Part shown: in pieces, positions 32,650 to 43,817 of the stretch | Position numbering within the stretch: the stretch's first letter is position 1 | Layout: every line of letters starts with the position of its first letter | DNA from: Saccharomycopsis malanga | Taxonomy: Eukaryota; Ascomycota; Saccharomycetes; Ascoideales; Saccharomycopsidaceae | Length of the DNA stretch: 64,000 bases | Assembly: GCA_004014935.1 (NCBI GenBank) | Contig: CP025321.1 | Location: 434,001-498,000 of the forward strand | Reading direction: 5' to 3' | The notes under the pieces: generated by a model | What the model was told of the DNA's origin: nothing | Database searches by the model: none | Seen by the model: only the letters and a program-made list of their open reading frames with translations | Program-made: the position numbers and the translations under genes

Positions 32650-35600
32650 CTAAGCTAAATCACTCTTGTAGAAGTCGTAAAAAAGATCAATCAAACAACC
32701 TGAACTCCATGCTTGGGTTGGCGAAGAGTCGTTACAAAATTCGCCGTCTTTGTTAGTTAACTCAGTCAAACCGCTCCAAGGACTATTTCTGATCCATTTC
32801 TTATGAGCAGCCAACCTTGACATAAGATTTCTGTGCAACTGTTCTTTGATTTTCTGGTTGCTATTGTGTTCTTTAGAGCGCACACTCGAGTCATGGAACC
32901 GGAAATGGGAGTAAGCTCGAAGAAAGTAGCCTGTGAGCCAAACCCATTCGGGACCAGAATGATAGTTTCTACCTTTTGAAGTGGCGAAATCCGTGCTGTC
33001 CTCGGAATTGTTGTAATAAGGTCTATAATTATAGTCTGACGGGTCCAAAGTGCGCATACCAAGAGGTCCTCTAATGATACTGTCGGCCAATGTTAATGCG
33101 TGAACAGCTTTTTCAGGTGTAAAAAGTTCAGGGGCAACAACCATGGCAATAGGAAAGTTTGGACGCAATTGATAATCTTCATATTCTTTACCAGATTTGT
33201 ACAAATCCTTATAAATGCCTCTTCTGTTGATTATACTAGTGTTGACATCGTAATTGGTGTCATCTTGCGGATCAACTGGAACATAAAATGCCTTTTCAAA
33301 GTTGTTCAGAATTAACTGTTCCCAATCTGTAAACAGAATCTTTTCTCCATGTTGGGTTTCCACTTCCAAGTAATCAAACAATCCGTTTTTGTGAAGCTTG
33401 TTAATAAACCGTAAGCCACTTTTCAAAAGCCCAATGATTTCAACTGCTGCTCCATCTCTAGGCGTTCCAGGCACTCCTTTGTTGCCTGCTTTTTCGCTCT
33501 CGCCCATTTTGTCCATCCAAGTTCCACAGTTGTGCTGGTTCCCGCCAAAGACCAATCCTGACGTCCAATCCACGTGAATATCAATGTTGAAGCCCTCGTC
33601 ACTCATCTGTCGGTCTAAATTGCGTCCTGCGTTGGCCTCTCGGAACAGGAGCCCTTTTGCGTGACGGGCAAAGATCTCATAAATGATTTCCCGTACTGAG
33701 CTTTCGTAGCTGAACGCCTCGGGATCGTCGTAAGAAATGTACTTATCGGTTAAAGGAAAACGTCTTTTTACCATGACATCAAGGATGGTTTCTCCTCCAG
33801 GCACAGTTTCCACATAATCCTGCACAGATTGCAACCAGAACCATGTGGCATCTCTGGCATTATAACGTGGGTTGCGGCAACTATCCATGAGGTTGGGAAT
33901 AAGCCCATGTTTCAATGTAGATGCCGCAGCAACAATATGTGACTTGGCGTCCTCATGACGGCCTGTAGCTATCAATAAACCACGAAGCGAAATGAACATG
34001 TCTCTTCCCCAGCACCGCATGTAATCGTAGCTAAAATGTGGGAGCCCTGCTGCCATGCTAGGCACCGAGGAGAACGGTTTAAGCGACGCGGATTTATTAC
34101 AGCCAATCATTTGAATTGAGGTCATACCCAAGTCTTGCACAAACAACGTTGCCGAGCGGAACATCGGAGACAACAACGTGAGTGAACGGAACCGACAAGC
34201 TTCATAAGCAATACCTAATACCAATGCAAAGCATCGCGGCCGCAAGAAAAACGGAACCTTTTTCACGGCATCTAAGCGTGACTTGAGCCAATCAACAAAG
34301 ACATCCATTTCCGCAGATGTCGCGTATTTATACAACCGGTCAGTTACATAATCCAAAGCCCATGTGCCATTGCGGATGTTAACACAGAATGGATGCGCAA
34401 GATTGTTTTGTCTAATGACTTGTCGAAGTATCGTAACCCAGCCCTGCAATCCCGCGTACACAAGATGACCATGGTTCGGAATATTATACACGCCATCGTT
34501 GCCGCCGCTCGCATCCCGCTCTTCCGACTCACATTTGTAAAGAAGCGCATTCAAGTCATACAAATTGAGTCCAGATGACGCCTCAACTGCGCCGCTTTGA
34601 AGAAACACGTCCAACTGCTGGTCGCAGCCAACATATTGTGTCCGAAACACTGCAATGCTGCCTCGTGGGAAATGGGACGGCAATGTCACAATTGTTTCGT
34701 TTTTCTCTCCATTGTACTCGATTTGTACGGGGTCAAGCTCCGTGACCTCCACCGGAATGGATTCAATATACTTTTCTGACGACTTGGGCTCGCCCGTCTT
34801 CTGTAATGCATATGAGAATAAAGCCGTTGCCGTGCTGCCGCTTAATGTGATTGGAGCCATGTCTTGCTTCTCGTCTCCAGAACTAAATTTGGTCCTAGCC
34901 ACAAGAAACACGCCGGCACCCGTCTTTGCATTGGTACGATGCAACGTAATGTATTGTCCCTCGTGGTGGACGTGCATCTCGTGGTCGCTCCATAGTGTGC
35001 TGCTACGCGACATCTCGTCTCGGAGAGCATACAACTGTCTTTTCACATGACCGATGCCGCGACCATACGTGTACGTCTTTTTTTCCGAAACAACGTCTAG
35101 TAACTCCGGATAACATTCATCGTAGCCAAACACCGAGCCCACAGCACAAGAGCACAAGCCAACAAGCGCTGCGTTCGGAAGGGTGTCCTCCACGGTCCGC
35201 TTCTGGAAAGGCGTCTGGTTGTCGTGAGTGCAGTCCATAAAAAGAGCGTGCGGCTCCTGGTACGTAAGCAATTTCGGGATATCGATTTCTGATGCTTTCT
35301 CTGACTCATCGGCCTGTGATGCCGGTTCAGAGTCGCAAGGATACGCAAACTCGTCCAAAGGAAGCCACTTGAGTGACCCAATGGGCCGGCCTGCGTGCCG
35401 GTGCACCAAGCGCGACAACTCTTCTTCAGACCAGGCCTGCATTGCTTCCCTGAGGAGCGAGCAGATACCAAGTCGCTCGACAAACAACCTGTCCAACTCC
35501 TCGCTCCCGGAAAAAAGCTCTGCGACCACATAAAGATTCGGATTTTCCGCGCGCGCCGCGTCAATCAACGCTTCCCCAACATGCACTGGTGTTGAGTGGC

Positions 35601-37212
35601 AGTTATCGATTCGGAACCCGTCAAAAATCTTGGCACACAACCGAGTATATTTTGTCATGCGATCCCACAAGAATGGCGAGTCATTTGGGCCTGCGCCGTA
35701 TCTAAGCTTGACGCAGTCGCCCCACACAATCACTTCTCTCCGTAAATATGCCCGCGACTTGTCCGAAGCAAAGTCCACCAACGGATTTCCGTTCCAGACC
35801 CATCCATTGTTTGCAAGCGCCACCTCTACGCCGCCCAGACCGCGAAACCGTGTAAAGTATGCCTCTGTCAACGGGTTACGAGCACTGATGGGGCCAAGTT
35901 GGGGGCCGTGTCCATCAAGCCGTAGGTACTTGATACGGTTGAACAATTGTTCCAAAATGACGGCCACGTCCTCATCATATTCTTTGTATAGTGGTGCGTT
36001 GATTTCGTCCAAGATTTTTCCTGCCTCACTGACAACGGTATCCACATTTGGATTGTCTTGGTTTGATTTCTGTTTAATGTATGAGACCACTACATTGGCA
36101 AACTTGTCCACAAGTAACTTGTTACCGTACCTTGTAGACAAACTAAATCCGTTTTCTGTGGAAAAACTCACAGCAAACTTGGCCAATTCCGTTAGACTGT
36201 CCAATTGTGTTTTTCCAAGTTCTACGTAGGAAATGTTACCAAAAGAGCTTTTCAAATATTGTTTCAAGTCGCTTAAAACAGCATTTACATTCAACACGTA
36301 AAATTGCCACAATTTGATGTCGCCTAAGACGTGCACTTTGATGCCTTCCATGATTTTAAGAAGATCATCAACATTACAAAGCTCAGTAGGATAGCCAAGA
36401 TGCGCCAAGTTGTGCGAAAAGTTCAACAAGGCGGCATCCAACTCTATTGCTGCTATGAGATGTGGAGCGGTCTCGGCAGAATAGCCGGCATCCGGATGGT
36501 CTCTAAGCCATTGCGAGTTGTTTGCAGTATGGTTCCACACAATATCTGTTAGTGACAACAACCCATGCTTCGATTTCATTCGCGAAACAAGCTTTTCCAC
36601 TTGCTCAGTGCTGTCGAACAAATTTGGATCAAACTCTAGTTGATCGTAGATAGAATACGGCGAATTAGACTCTCCCCTATGCTGCAATGGGGTGAAATGG
36701 ATCATATTGTAACCCTTTTGGGAAATCTCTACAAATACCTTATCCCAATCATCTACAGGACCCATCCATTTAGACACAACAGACTGGATCGAAATGGAAT
36801 TTAGCGGTAAATAATCGCCATGGATCTCCAACGACGGTTGAACTACAAAATAAAACTTCTTACTAGAGCTTTGCTGCCCTGAGTCCTCAGAAAGATAAGA
36901 AGCATAGTAACTATACACTCCAGGGCGGTAAATCGTTAACTGTAGCACAATGTCTTTATGGAAAGAGTTTTCAATCCTATGCTCATAAAATTGCTCACGC
37001 CCAAACGCTGTCTTGCCGTCTGGGGGAACGTTTGTCCATATAGACCCATCCCTTGTCACTGGAGACGCCGCTGATATCAACATCTTCACCTTGAAAAGGG
37101 GCTTCTCATACTTGCCCGAGGTGTCAAACGGAAATGAATTGAAAAATAGAACACCATTATCACCGGCATCCGGCTCTCCATAGTCACCTAGCTTCAAAAG
37201 AACCTCCTTCAT
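32650..37212 (-). CDS. GDB1: Glycogen debranching enzyme
   Basis: 1520 aa, ATG at 37212 (S. cerevisiae Gdb1 1536). The N-terminal half is the GH13 4-alpha-glucanotransferase: IHFTPLQHRGESNSPYSIYD, LTDIVWNHTANNS, LRLDGHGPQLGPIS, and FDGFRIDNCHSTP near residues 528-540 with the nucleophile Asp. The C-terminal half is the GH133 amylo-1,6-glucosidase: YDYMRCWGRDMFISLRG near 1065-1080 with its catalytic-type Asp, and later GNQHNCGTWMDKMG. The enzyme removes branch points during glycogen mobilisation in the cytosol. The DNA of the middle third (about 34.9-36.0 kb) is clearly more GC-rich than the ends. Confidence 0.98.
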   Translation of the reverse strand: MKEVLLKLGDYGEPDAGDNGVLFFNSFPFDTSGKYEKPLFKVKMLISAASPVTRDGSIWTNVPPDGKTAFGREQFYEHRIENSFHKDIVLQLTIYRPGVYSYYASYLSEDSGQQSSSKKFYFVVQPSLEIHGDYLPLNSISIQSVVSKWMGPVDDWDKVFVEISQKGYNMIHFTPLQHRGESNSPYSIYDQLEFDPNLFDSTEQVEKLVSRMKSKHGLLSLTDIVWNHTANNSQWLRDHPDAGYSAETAPHLIAAIELDAALLNFSHNLAHLGYPTELCNVDDLLKIMEGIKVHVLGDIKLWQFYVLNVNAVLSDLKQYLKSSFGNISYVELGKTQLDSLTELAKFAVSFSTENGFSLSTRYGNKLLVDKFANVVVSYIKQKSNQDNPNVDTVVSEAGKILDEINAPLYKEYDEDVAVILEQLFNRIKYLRLDGHGPQLGPISARNPLTEAYFTRFRGLGGVEVALANNGWVWNGNPLVDFASDKSRAYLRREVIVWGDCVKLRYGAGPNDSPFLWDRMTKYTRLCAKIFDGFRIDNCHSTPVHVGEALIDAARAENPNLYVVAELFSGSEELDRLFVERLGICSLLREAMQAWSEEELSRLVHRHAGRPIGSLKWLPLDEFAYPCDSEPASQADESEKASEIDIPKLLTYQEPHALFMDCTHDNQTPFQKRTVEDTLPNAALVGLCSCAVGSVFGYDECYPELLDVVSEKKTYTYGRGIGHVKRQLYALRDEMSRSSTLWSDHEMHVHHEGQYITLHRTNAKTGAGVFLVARTKFSSGDEKQDMAPITLSGSTATALFSYALQKTGEPKSSEKYIESIPVEVTELDPVQIEYNGEKNETIVTLPSHFPRGSIAVFRTQYVGCDQQLDVFLQSGAVEASSGLNLYDLNALLYKCESEERDASGGNDGVYNIPNHGHLVYAGLQGWVTILRQVIRQNNLAHPFCVNIRNGTWALDYVTDRLYKYATSAEMDVFVDWLKSRLDAVKKVPFFLRPRCFALVLGIAYEACRFRSLTLLSPMFRSATLFVQDLGMTSIQMIGCNKSASLKPFSSVPSMAAGLPHFSYDYMRCWGRDMFISLRGLLIATGRHEDAKSHIVAAASTLKHGLIPNLMDSCRNPRYNARDATWFWLQSVQDYVETVPGGETILDVMVKRRFPLTDKYISYDDPEAFSYESSVREIIYEIFARHAKGLLFREANAGRNLDRQMSDEGFNIDIHVDWTSGLVFGGNQHNCGTWMDKMGESEKAGNKGVPGTPRDGAAVEIIGLLKSGLRFINKLHKNGLFDYLEVETQHGEKILFTDWEQLILNNFEKAFYVPVDPQDDTNYDVNTSIINRRGIYKDLYKSGKEYEDYQLRPNFPIAMVVAPELFTPEKAVHALTLADSIIRGPLGMRTLDPSDYNYRPYYNNSEDSTDFATSKGRNYHSGPEWVWLTGYFLRAYSHFRFHDSSVRSKEHNSNQKIKEQLHRNLMSRLAAHKKWIRNSPWSGLTELTNKDGEFCNDSSPTQAWSSGCLIDLFYDFYKSDLA

Positions 37213-37982
37213 CTTATATTCGTATTTGCTCCTCTAAACGCTGTATAAAAGACATATTCATCTCATCTTTGCCTTGCTATATTTGTTGCCTTTACAAACC
37301 TGAATCTAGACAGTTAATATCAGGTCACGTGATATATACATTTAGTAATTTGCTGGGGTGCCGTAGGGTTGAAGGTATTATTTTTTTTATTTTGAATTAC
37401 ATTTTGGGGTTATTAAAACTAGTTGTGGTTATTTATAAAGACACTCAACTCTGGTTGTGAGCAATAAATTGGAAGTTTTGATTGAGGTCTTCGTATTTTG
37501 ACAGGAGCTCGCTGCATGGAATCGCAGATCTATGCATGTTAGTGCCGGGGATGGTGGGGAGCTGCATGATGCTGCATGCTAAACGTCAATGTTCAGATAT
37601 GGTATTAGTATAAAGTAACATATGTTATAATTACAAGCAATTAGTATTGTTAAAGAGGTAAGTAGTTAACTCGTGTGAGATTAAGTAGTATCTTGGCGGA
37701 TCTTGATGACTGTCCATTTTGAGATTGCTAAAATGAAGGTGGCATGACGTAATAGTTGTCTAATTTTAGTCCACTTTTCGTTTATGAGGTCTGGACTATA
37801 GTCTACTCTATACGTGAAGTAAAATGCATTACATTATTTTTTGATAAACTAGAAACAATGTATGGTGGTAAATAATTCTGTTGAAGAGAAAATGTTGGCA
37901 ATGAGTTGGATTATAGCCAGTGCAGGGCAAAAAATGGAAATTTTGCAAAAGCCATCCGTATTTTTTAAATAATATTACATGA
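37213..37982. other. Intergenic region upstream of GDB1
   Basis: 770 bp, containing the GDB1 promoter. A gctgcatgatgctgcatgc palindromic string lies near 37561-37579. No gene is seen. Confidence 0.5.
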
Positions 37983-38083
37983 CAATAATAATAATAATAA
38001 TAATATCTTATATTTCAAGCCCAGTACATATCAGTTTTGTATATTTGCTGTGCAATGAGGTTTAGTAAAAAAACACCCAATAA
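37983..38083 (-). repeat. S1 3'-end fragment with long ATT tail
   Basis: About 100 bp: an (ATA)n tail of over 20 bp, then CTTATATTTCAAGCCCAGTA and degraded downstream S1 sequence. It is 5'-truncated and lies about 130 bp beyond the end of the IFRD-like gene. Confidence 0.85.
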
Positions 38084-38212
38084 GCACCAAGTTCGTAGAT
38101 AATTTCACCAACCAGGTTTCTACATTCAATTATAAAATAGTAAACTAGATGGCTACTACAAATGCAAAATAAAAACCAGACTTTTATTAACGATTGGTAA
38201 GAATAGCAAAAG

Positions 38213-39619
38213 CTAGCTTAAACCGTGTTCATGCTGCTTTTCCAATCTTGCTTTACTGATAGCAATATCCTTTTTTTTCTTATCCAAAGAGCTTGCATAT
38301 GGTGATTTGGTTTCAACAACAGTCTCGGTTGTATCTTCTGCAGTGCTGTTGAATTTTTTATCGCTTCCATCACTGTCTTCCTTGATAATGGCAAGGAGAT
38401 CCCGATCATTAAAGACATGTGTAGTGAGTCCACTACCAAAGATCCATCTTAAATGGTTTAGTCTAGGAAGATAGCCCCAGTTGAACAACTGAAGTTTTCT
38501 ACTTTTGGTGAGAGAAACCATTCCCAAAAGTGGCTGTGGGGCTTTGCTTTGTTTGAAATCCGCACGAGCAGTAATAGAGAGGTTATTGTTTACGGTGGTC
38601 AAAATGTCCCGGAATGCTACATGGATGTGTTTCTTATCTAATTTGGAAACTTTTTTCGAGGACTCTTTAGTGTTGGAGACCAATTTGGCAACCAACTCGT
38701 CCTTGTCGAAATAGGGAGTGTCGTCATCAAAACCTTCTTCGTACTCATAAAGCTGGAAGCATTGGGCAATCAAAGTGCCTGCGGCAATGGAAATTCTTGG
38801 ATTATCGTCAGTCAAATAGAGAATAATACTAGGTATGAGGGCTTCGATATTTTCATTTAATTCAGCAGAATCGCTGATTAGAGATAATAGGATACTAAGA
38901 CCGTTGATGATGGCAACAACTACAGATACTTCCTGAGAGTGGGATTTTACTCTATTTGCTGAAGTTTCTAGCAACGTGAGCCAGCTGTTTATTTCCTCAT
39001 CAATGGCAGCAACGTGAGAACCATCGTTGAACACCAAAAAGAGAGTGAAATAGCCTACAGCAAGATATGCTCTTTTAGCAGCAGGGATAGAATCCAAATC
39101 CTTGAGATCCCGTTTAATGATTTCGTAAAGTTCTGTAGAAACCAGAGCTCCAAAGTCTTCGATGAAAAGAATGGCTATACTCAACAAAGTTTTGAAAGCA
39201 AAAAAATGTTCTTTTTCTGAACTGGCCTCGCTAAGAGCTCTGGATATAACATCTATTTGGCCCTCAGTGATTGATGTTTCGGAGATCTCGGTGGCAGTAT
39301 AATGGAGAAAGATATCCTGGAGAAGTTTCTCACGCATCTGGGTAGACACCTCTGTTCTGGAATGTGTCAACGACTGTATCTTGTCGGCAATTGTAGTTGG
39401 CTTGTTGAGTTCCGTTGGAGACTCCTCATCAGCAGCATCCTCGATGGGGTTCTGTCCCGAGGCTTGTTTCTCCTTATAATAATTACCCTTTCGGTTGGCA
39501 TGGGACTTGGTACGGGCTGGGGCTTCGTATTTGGTCTTATATTCCTCCGGAAGAAAGACGTAAATCTCATCAGTAGGACATGAGAGTGTGTCAACAGTGG
39601 ACGACTTGAATGAAGACAT
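38213..39619 (-). CDS. IFRD-family (interferon-related developmental regulator-like) protein
   Basis: 468 aa from the ATG at 39619; the longer frame to 39670 lacks an ATG there. The N-terminus has a basic SHANRKGNYYKEKQ patch, a long helical repeat region (about 95-380) with HEAT/armadillo character, and a C-terminal segment LLGMVSLTKSRKLQLFNWGYLPRLNHLRWIFG-like near 395-425. Together these resemble the IFRD N- and C-terminal domains (animal IFRD1/IFRD2, which act on transcription and inactive ribosomes). The family call rests on overall pattern only, so moderate confidence. Confidence 0.6.
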   Translation of the reverse strand: MSSFKSSTVDTLSCPTDEIYVFLPEEYKTKYEAPARTKSHANRKGNYYKEKQASGQNPIEDAADEESPTELNKPTTIADKIQSLTHSRTEVSTQMREKLLQDIFLHYTATEISETSITEGQIDVISRALSEASSEKEHFFAFKTLLSIAILFIEDFGALVSTELYEIIKRDLKDLDSIPAAKRAYLAVGYFTLFLVFNDGSHVAAIDEEINSWLTLLETSANRVKSHSQEVSVVVAIINGLSILLSLISDSAELNENIEALIPSIILYLTDDNPRISIAAGTLIAQCFQLYEYEEGFDDDTPYFDKDELVAKLVSNTKESSKKVSKLDKKHIHVAFRDILTTVNNNLSITARADFKQSKAPQPLLGMVSLTKSRKLQLFNWGYLPRLNHLRWIFGSGLTTHVFNDRDLLAIIKEDSDGSDKKFNSTAEDTTETVVETKSPYASSLDKKKKDIAISKARLEKQHEHGLS

Positions 39620-40961
39620 GATTAGTAGCAGATCTGATGTATTTTGCGTGAGCGGAAAAAAGAACAACAAAAAAAGAATCGAATCGGTCTCTTGTGTATA
39701 TATTTATATTGATATTGTACTAATTAACGATCGCATAGCAAGGATCATCGCTGCTCTGCGCAGAGAGACGATTTCTAATCATTTTTTCACCTTTCCGTGT
39801 ATAGTAATTAACTTAGCACATGCCGTAATCAATTCACTTGGATCTCCAAAAGAGCTTAGTGGGAAACCTTTTGATATTGACAGTTTAAAACAGTTGAGGA
39901 TATTATACCAATTGCCAGAATGGTAATGTAATGATACAATTGTGTATCTACATTGTTTATACGCCTTGGCATTTTTGAAAACGCCATAAATAATCATTTA
40001 CTGATTGCCTAGTTAATTGCCTTAATTGTATGTTATTACATAATAGTTTAACCCCTATTGTGGTGTATGGTGTACCTGTAAACGGGATATTGGAATGTGC
40101 CAATGTAGACATATCATCATTTTGTATTCAAATATCAGTATTTCTTGAAACCTTTATATAGATCTCTAACTCTGGGTAATTTTTACTGGAGTCTAATAAT
40201 TATAAATAATTACAAACACCCAATTTACACTTTAAAAAACTTGAATGTAATGCCATGTTGGTATACCCAATGGTCACTTTACAGTATTTAATTGTAATGT
40301 ATTGTTGATATACCCAATAAACTTGTCCATCCACTACTCCTTACAACTCTTTTCCCACCTTAGGGTTGTTTTGTTATAACTTTTTCTTTATCGCGTATTT
40401 AATGGACTAATATTAAGAGCTTTTTCCACCAAAATGTTACACAACAGCAATACAATATATTGCATATATCGCCAAATCACAACTTGTAAAGCAGAATCAG
40501 TCCAGAAGCCCACAATACATTATCTTCAGTCATATCGCCATGTCAACTGTAGCTCTCCATGCCTGTGAATCAACAAATCTCACGAAACGCCATACTAAAA
40601 AGTTGAAAATACAGAAATATTTCCAACAATAATATTAAATAGCTGATAAGACCTCTTTCAAAATTTAGTAAGCTTCCAAACTCATCTACTGAAAGTATGC
40701 ACTAAACTATCCTTACTCATTTTCAGACAGTTGTAATCTTTTAGTCCGAGTTTATCAATTTTAAAGAGGTAAATATCACTATTGTAATTATCCACCACCT
40801 TTTTGACAAATCATGCTGCTTTTCTAACACTTTTCTAGAGCTTTTCATTTTTAGTATCCAGGTTTGTAAATGTTGAGTTATCAATTACTTCAGTAAGTTG
40901 TGAAACTTTCACAACAACTTACAAACATCTCTATGCAACTATATATTGACATCAACTATTT
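39620..40961. other. Intergenic region IFRD-like gene/MSB3
   Basis: 1.34 kb. Two diverged copies of a 30-bp string (TTGAATGTAATGCC..TATACCCAATGG near 40241 and TTGTAATGTATTG..TATACCCAATAA near 40291) form a direct repeat. No gene is recognised. Confidence 0.5.
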
Positions 40962-43634
40962 TTATGTATGGGTTTTTTTATGCTTCTGTTTCATCAACTT
41001 TTTCGTCAAACTCGTTTTCCAGTGCACACCTGCTAAACCGTTCTTTTTGAAATCGTACTGGTCTGGTATAAAGTTTTCGTCCAATTCGTTTTTAAGTTTG
41101 CGTATTTCCTCCTCTTCGGCAGCAGTTCCTGAGGAATTCTGACCATTATTGTTATCGTTTGGTGTAGCATTGGTGCCGTTGGCATTATAATTAGGAGGGA
41201 GGCGGTGTTTAGAGGCTTTTTGCCGCTGTTCTTTAACGAATTTTCTACATCTATTTATTTCTTCTTGGGTTAAATTAATAAAGCCATTTCTCTTTTTAAA
41301 ACAGCAATCAAACAAGTCTTTAGGTTCTATTAGTTTTTTCGGAAAGTTTTGGATAATTTGGAAAACTTCCATTTCATCTCTGACTCTTTCGATTTGAGGC
41401 TCAGCTAGTTTAAGAATACTCAATCCAATACGAAAAAACACCTTACTTTCCTCGTAAAAGAAGCAATCCCATACCCTAAGGCAAGTTTCTATGGGCAAGA
41501 TGCCTATGAAAGCACTCATAAACCAACCAGCCGTACAGAGGGTGATTGGAGGCAACTTTGTCACCACATTTACTTCATTGTTAAAGTTTTGTTTTCCGCC
41601 TGCCCCCAAACTTTCAAAGTTGAAGCCTATTTTGTCCCACACACTGGGCAAATACTCTTTGATACATAGCATCAACACGCCTTGGTCAACATTGACGCCT
41701 TCCAAATTGACGTCATGAACCCCGGGCAAAAGCCGTGACGTTATGATGACAAGCATCCAAAAGGCTTTTTCTTCGTCGAGAAATATAAGCAACAATCCTG
41801 CCAAGAAGTTGAGTGACTGGCAATAACCTATCTGAGGCTGGTAAGTGGCAAACGCCACAAGAACACGTCGGAGGCTTTGGATTAACGGGGTTTCCAATTC
41901 AGCGTCGGCATCGCCATTACGGAAGTATATGTTATCAGGGAAGGTTCTATTGAGATCACGTTCGATGATCTCGGCATCATGAGTTTTCACGTTTGTAGTG
42001 TTTTCTACAATTTTGTCATACAATCCTTGGTTGTCGTTGAGTTTCTCGTCGCCTTTAGCGAAATGCCACCAAGCATTGCCCCTCCATTCGGCAGGTATTC
42101 CTTTACGTACATACCGTTTTAGTTTATTGGATTTGGGTGGATATCTCACGGGATTATCTTTGTTGAGATTCAATCCGTTCTGGACCATCAAACTGACCCA
42201 TTTTTTCTTCCGCCGCACTAAATACGGTTCATATTCCATCCACCAGGCGTTGTATTCTTGCTCGCTCACAAAAGAGGTTTTCTTCTTGAAACCATAGCGG
42301 TCACGGTCACTGCTCATGAGGCTTTTGGTGTTGGTTTCGATCGGCACTTTGTTGGAAATGGAGGACGATTGTCTAGATGTTTGTAGAGATAATAAAGATT
42401 GGTTATTGTTTATAAAGTTACGAACATTACTAGTGCTAGTGAAATTACTTGTAGAACTCGAAACGTCATCTTTCACTGTAGGTTTACGATTACTGTTAAT
42501 TACACTGCCACTGTCGTTGAAGCCTCTCGTGACGTTCATACTCACGCCGCTTAGATTTGACGGCGCGTTGATAGATGGCGTCGTAGCAAACGACACAGGT
42601 GTGATTGGTGCTTTCAAGTTGAAAGCGCTGCTTGCTTTATGGACAGTCTTTTCTTGTGCTGCTTTGTGTACCTGGGTCAGGGATATTGATCTCCCTAATG
42701 CAGGCGAGCTGTTTTGCTTAATGGATTCTGTATTGTAGGGGCTGTTTGAAGGGGGTTTTAAAGGAACATACCCTTCTTCTGCAATATCGTCAGTCTGAAC
42801 TACTGGAATGTCTTTTATAGACGATTCTGGTGAATAATACAATGTTTCTTGTTTCTTATGTTTGTTTGTATCCAATTTGGGCTCGTCGGTTTGGTTATTT
42901 ACAATATCGTCCACCTTGCCAAACGATGACTGTAAACCAGGATTAACCACAGATGGCAGCTCGAGAGCCGCCGGTAGCTCCTCAAGGCTGTCGTCAAAGC
43001 CTTTGGAGACAAAATTAAACGAGTTGATGCTCGTAGGAGAGTATATCGACTCCTTGTGATCAGGCAACTTTGCCACGGGATTATCAATTCGTAGGGAATC
43101 CCGAACAGCAGCAGCAGGCGCTACGGGCGATGGGAGTGGATTGGTAAGGTCATCATCGTCATACAAATCAATCACGCTGAGATACTTTGCGTTTCTCTCA
43201 GCAGAATTCATTGATTTGTTGGGTGATTTCATAGACCTTATGGGCGACGGAGAGCTAAGATTCAAATTGTTGACGGAAACCGATGACATGGAAGCATTTG
43301 AAAGTTGGTGTTTCAACGGTTTTGTGAACTCAAAACGGGCTCTTGTAGGAGTGATAAGAGCTCCATTGTCACCATCATCATTTACAGATAAACTGCTCGC
43401 TAAACCATGTGATTTTGCACCTTCGTCTTGAGTCTTTTGTCTGTCTGACATCAGAAGCAACAAATCAGCAGCACTTTTGGTAGCATTGGACTTGGAGCTT
43501 AGCCTGTTGCCATTGATCATCGGATTGCTGTTGTTAAGATAGTTGGAACTATTTGCATTCCGTAACACCTGTTGTCTGGACTGCACCAATGCATCCACTC
43601 CACCATTGTTGCCTTCATCATTACTAGGCATCAT
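40962..43634 (-). CDS. MSB3: Rab GTPase-activating protein, Msb3/Msb4 type
   Basis: 890 aa using the ATG at 43634 (first of two adjacent Met codons). The N-terminal 450 residues are Ser/Asn/Pro-rich and probably disordered. The TBC domain spans about 505-760: GIPAEWRGNAWWHF supplies the arginine finger, YCQSLNFLAG near 602 the glutamine finger, and FFYEESKVFFRIGLSIL follows. The order of the blocks and the long DVNLEGVNVDQGVL segment match Msb3/Msb4 GAPs for Sec4 and related Rabs in polarised secretion. The C-terminus is Asn-rich and ends with a Lys-rich tail. Confidence 0.88.
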   Translation of the reverse strand: MMPSNDEGNNGGVDALVQSRQQVLRNANSSNYLNNSNPMINGNRLSSKSNATKSAADLLLLMSDRQKTQDEGAKSHGLASSLSVNDDGDNGALITPTRARFEFTKPLKHQLSNASMSSVSVNNLNLSSPSPIRSMKSPNKSMNSAERNAKYLSVIDLYDDDDLTNPLPSPVAPAAAVRDSLRIDNPVAKLPDHKESIYSPTSINSFNFVSKGFDDSLEELPAALELPSVVNPGLQSSFGKVDDIVNNQTDEPKLDTNKHKKQETLYYSPESSIKDIPVVQTDDIAEEGYVPLKPPSNSPYNTESIKQNSSPALGRSISLTQVHKAAQEKTVHKASSAFNLKAPITPVSFATTPSINAPSNLSGVSMNVTRGFNDSGSVINSNRKPTVKDDVSSSTSNFTSTSNVRNFINNNQSLLSLQTSRQSSSISNKVPIETNTKSLMSSDRDRYGFKKKTSFVSEQEYNAWWMEYEPYLVRRKKKWVSLMVQNGLNLNKDNPVRYPPKSNKLKRYVRKGIPAEWRGNAWWHFAKGDEKLNDNQGLYDKIVENTTNVKTHDAEIIERDLNRTFPDNIYFRNGDADAELETPLIQSLRRVLVAFATYQPQIGYCQSLNFLAGLLLIFLDEEKAFWMLVIITSRLLPGVHDVNLEGVNVDQGVLMLCIKEYLPSVWDKIGFNFESLGAGGKQNFNNEVNVVTKLPPITLCTAGWFMSAFIGILPIETCLRVWDCFFYEESKVFFRIGLSILKLAEPQIERVRDEMEVFQIIQNFPKKLIEPKDLFDCCFKKRNGFINLTQEEINRCRKFVKEQRQKASKHRLPPNYNANGTNATPNDNNNGQNSSGTAAEEEEIRKLKNELDENFIPDQYDFKKNGLAGVHWKTSLTKKLMKQKHKKTHT

Positions 43635-43817
43635 ATAATTATAGAATCGGCCTCCAAGCCAGATTTGTCTGCTTTCTTTGTTGTATACGGATAAATACAC
43701 TATATTAGTTGCAGTATATATATGGCTGAATTTCTATTACGTACTAACTTTGGTCACGTGAAGATATTGTGAATCTTGGTAAGAGTGTTATTTGTCAATA
43801 ATTTGTCAATATAGGAG

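Noticed and set aside
37983-38005. ATT/ATA microsatellites as independent simple repeats
   Set aside because: Here and at 45868 and 24585 the tract is the 3' tail of an S1 copy, so it is explained by the retroposon.
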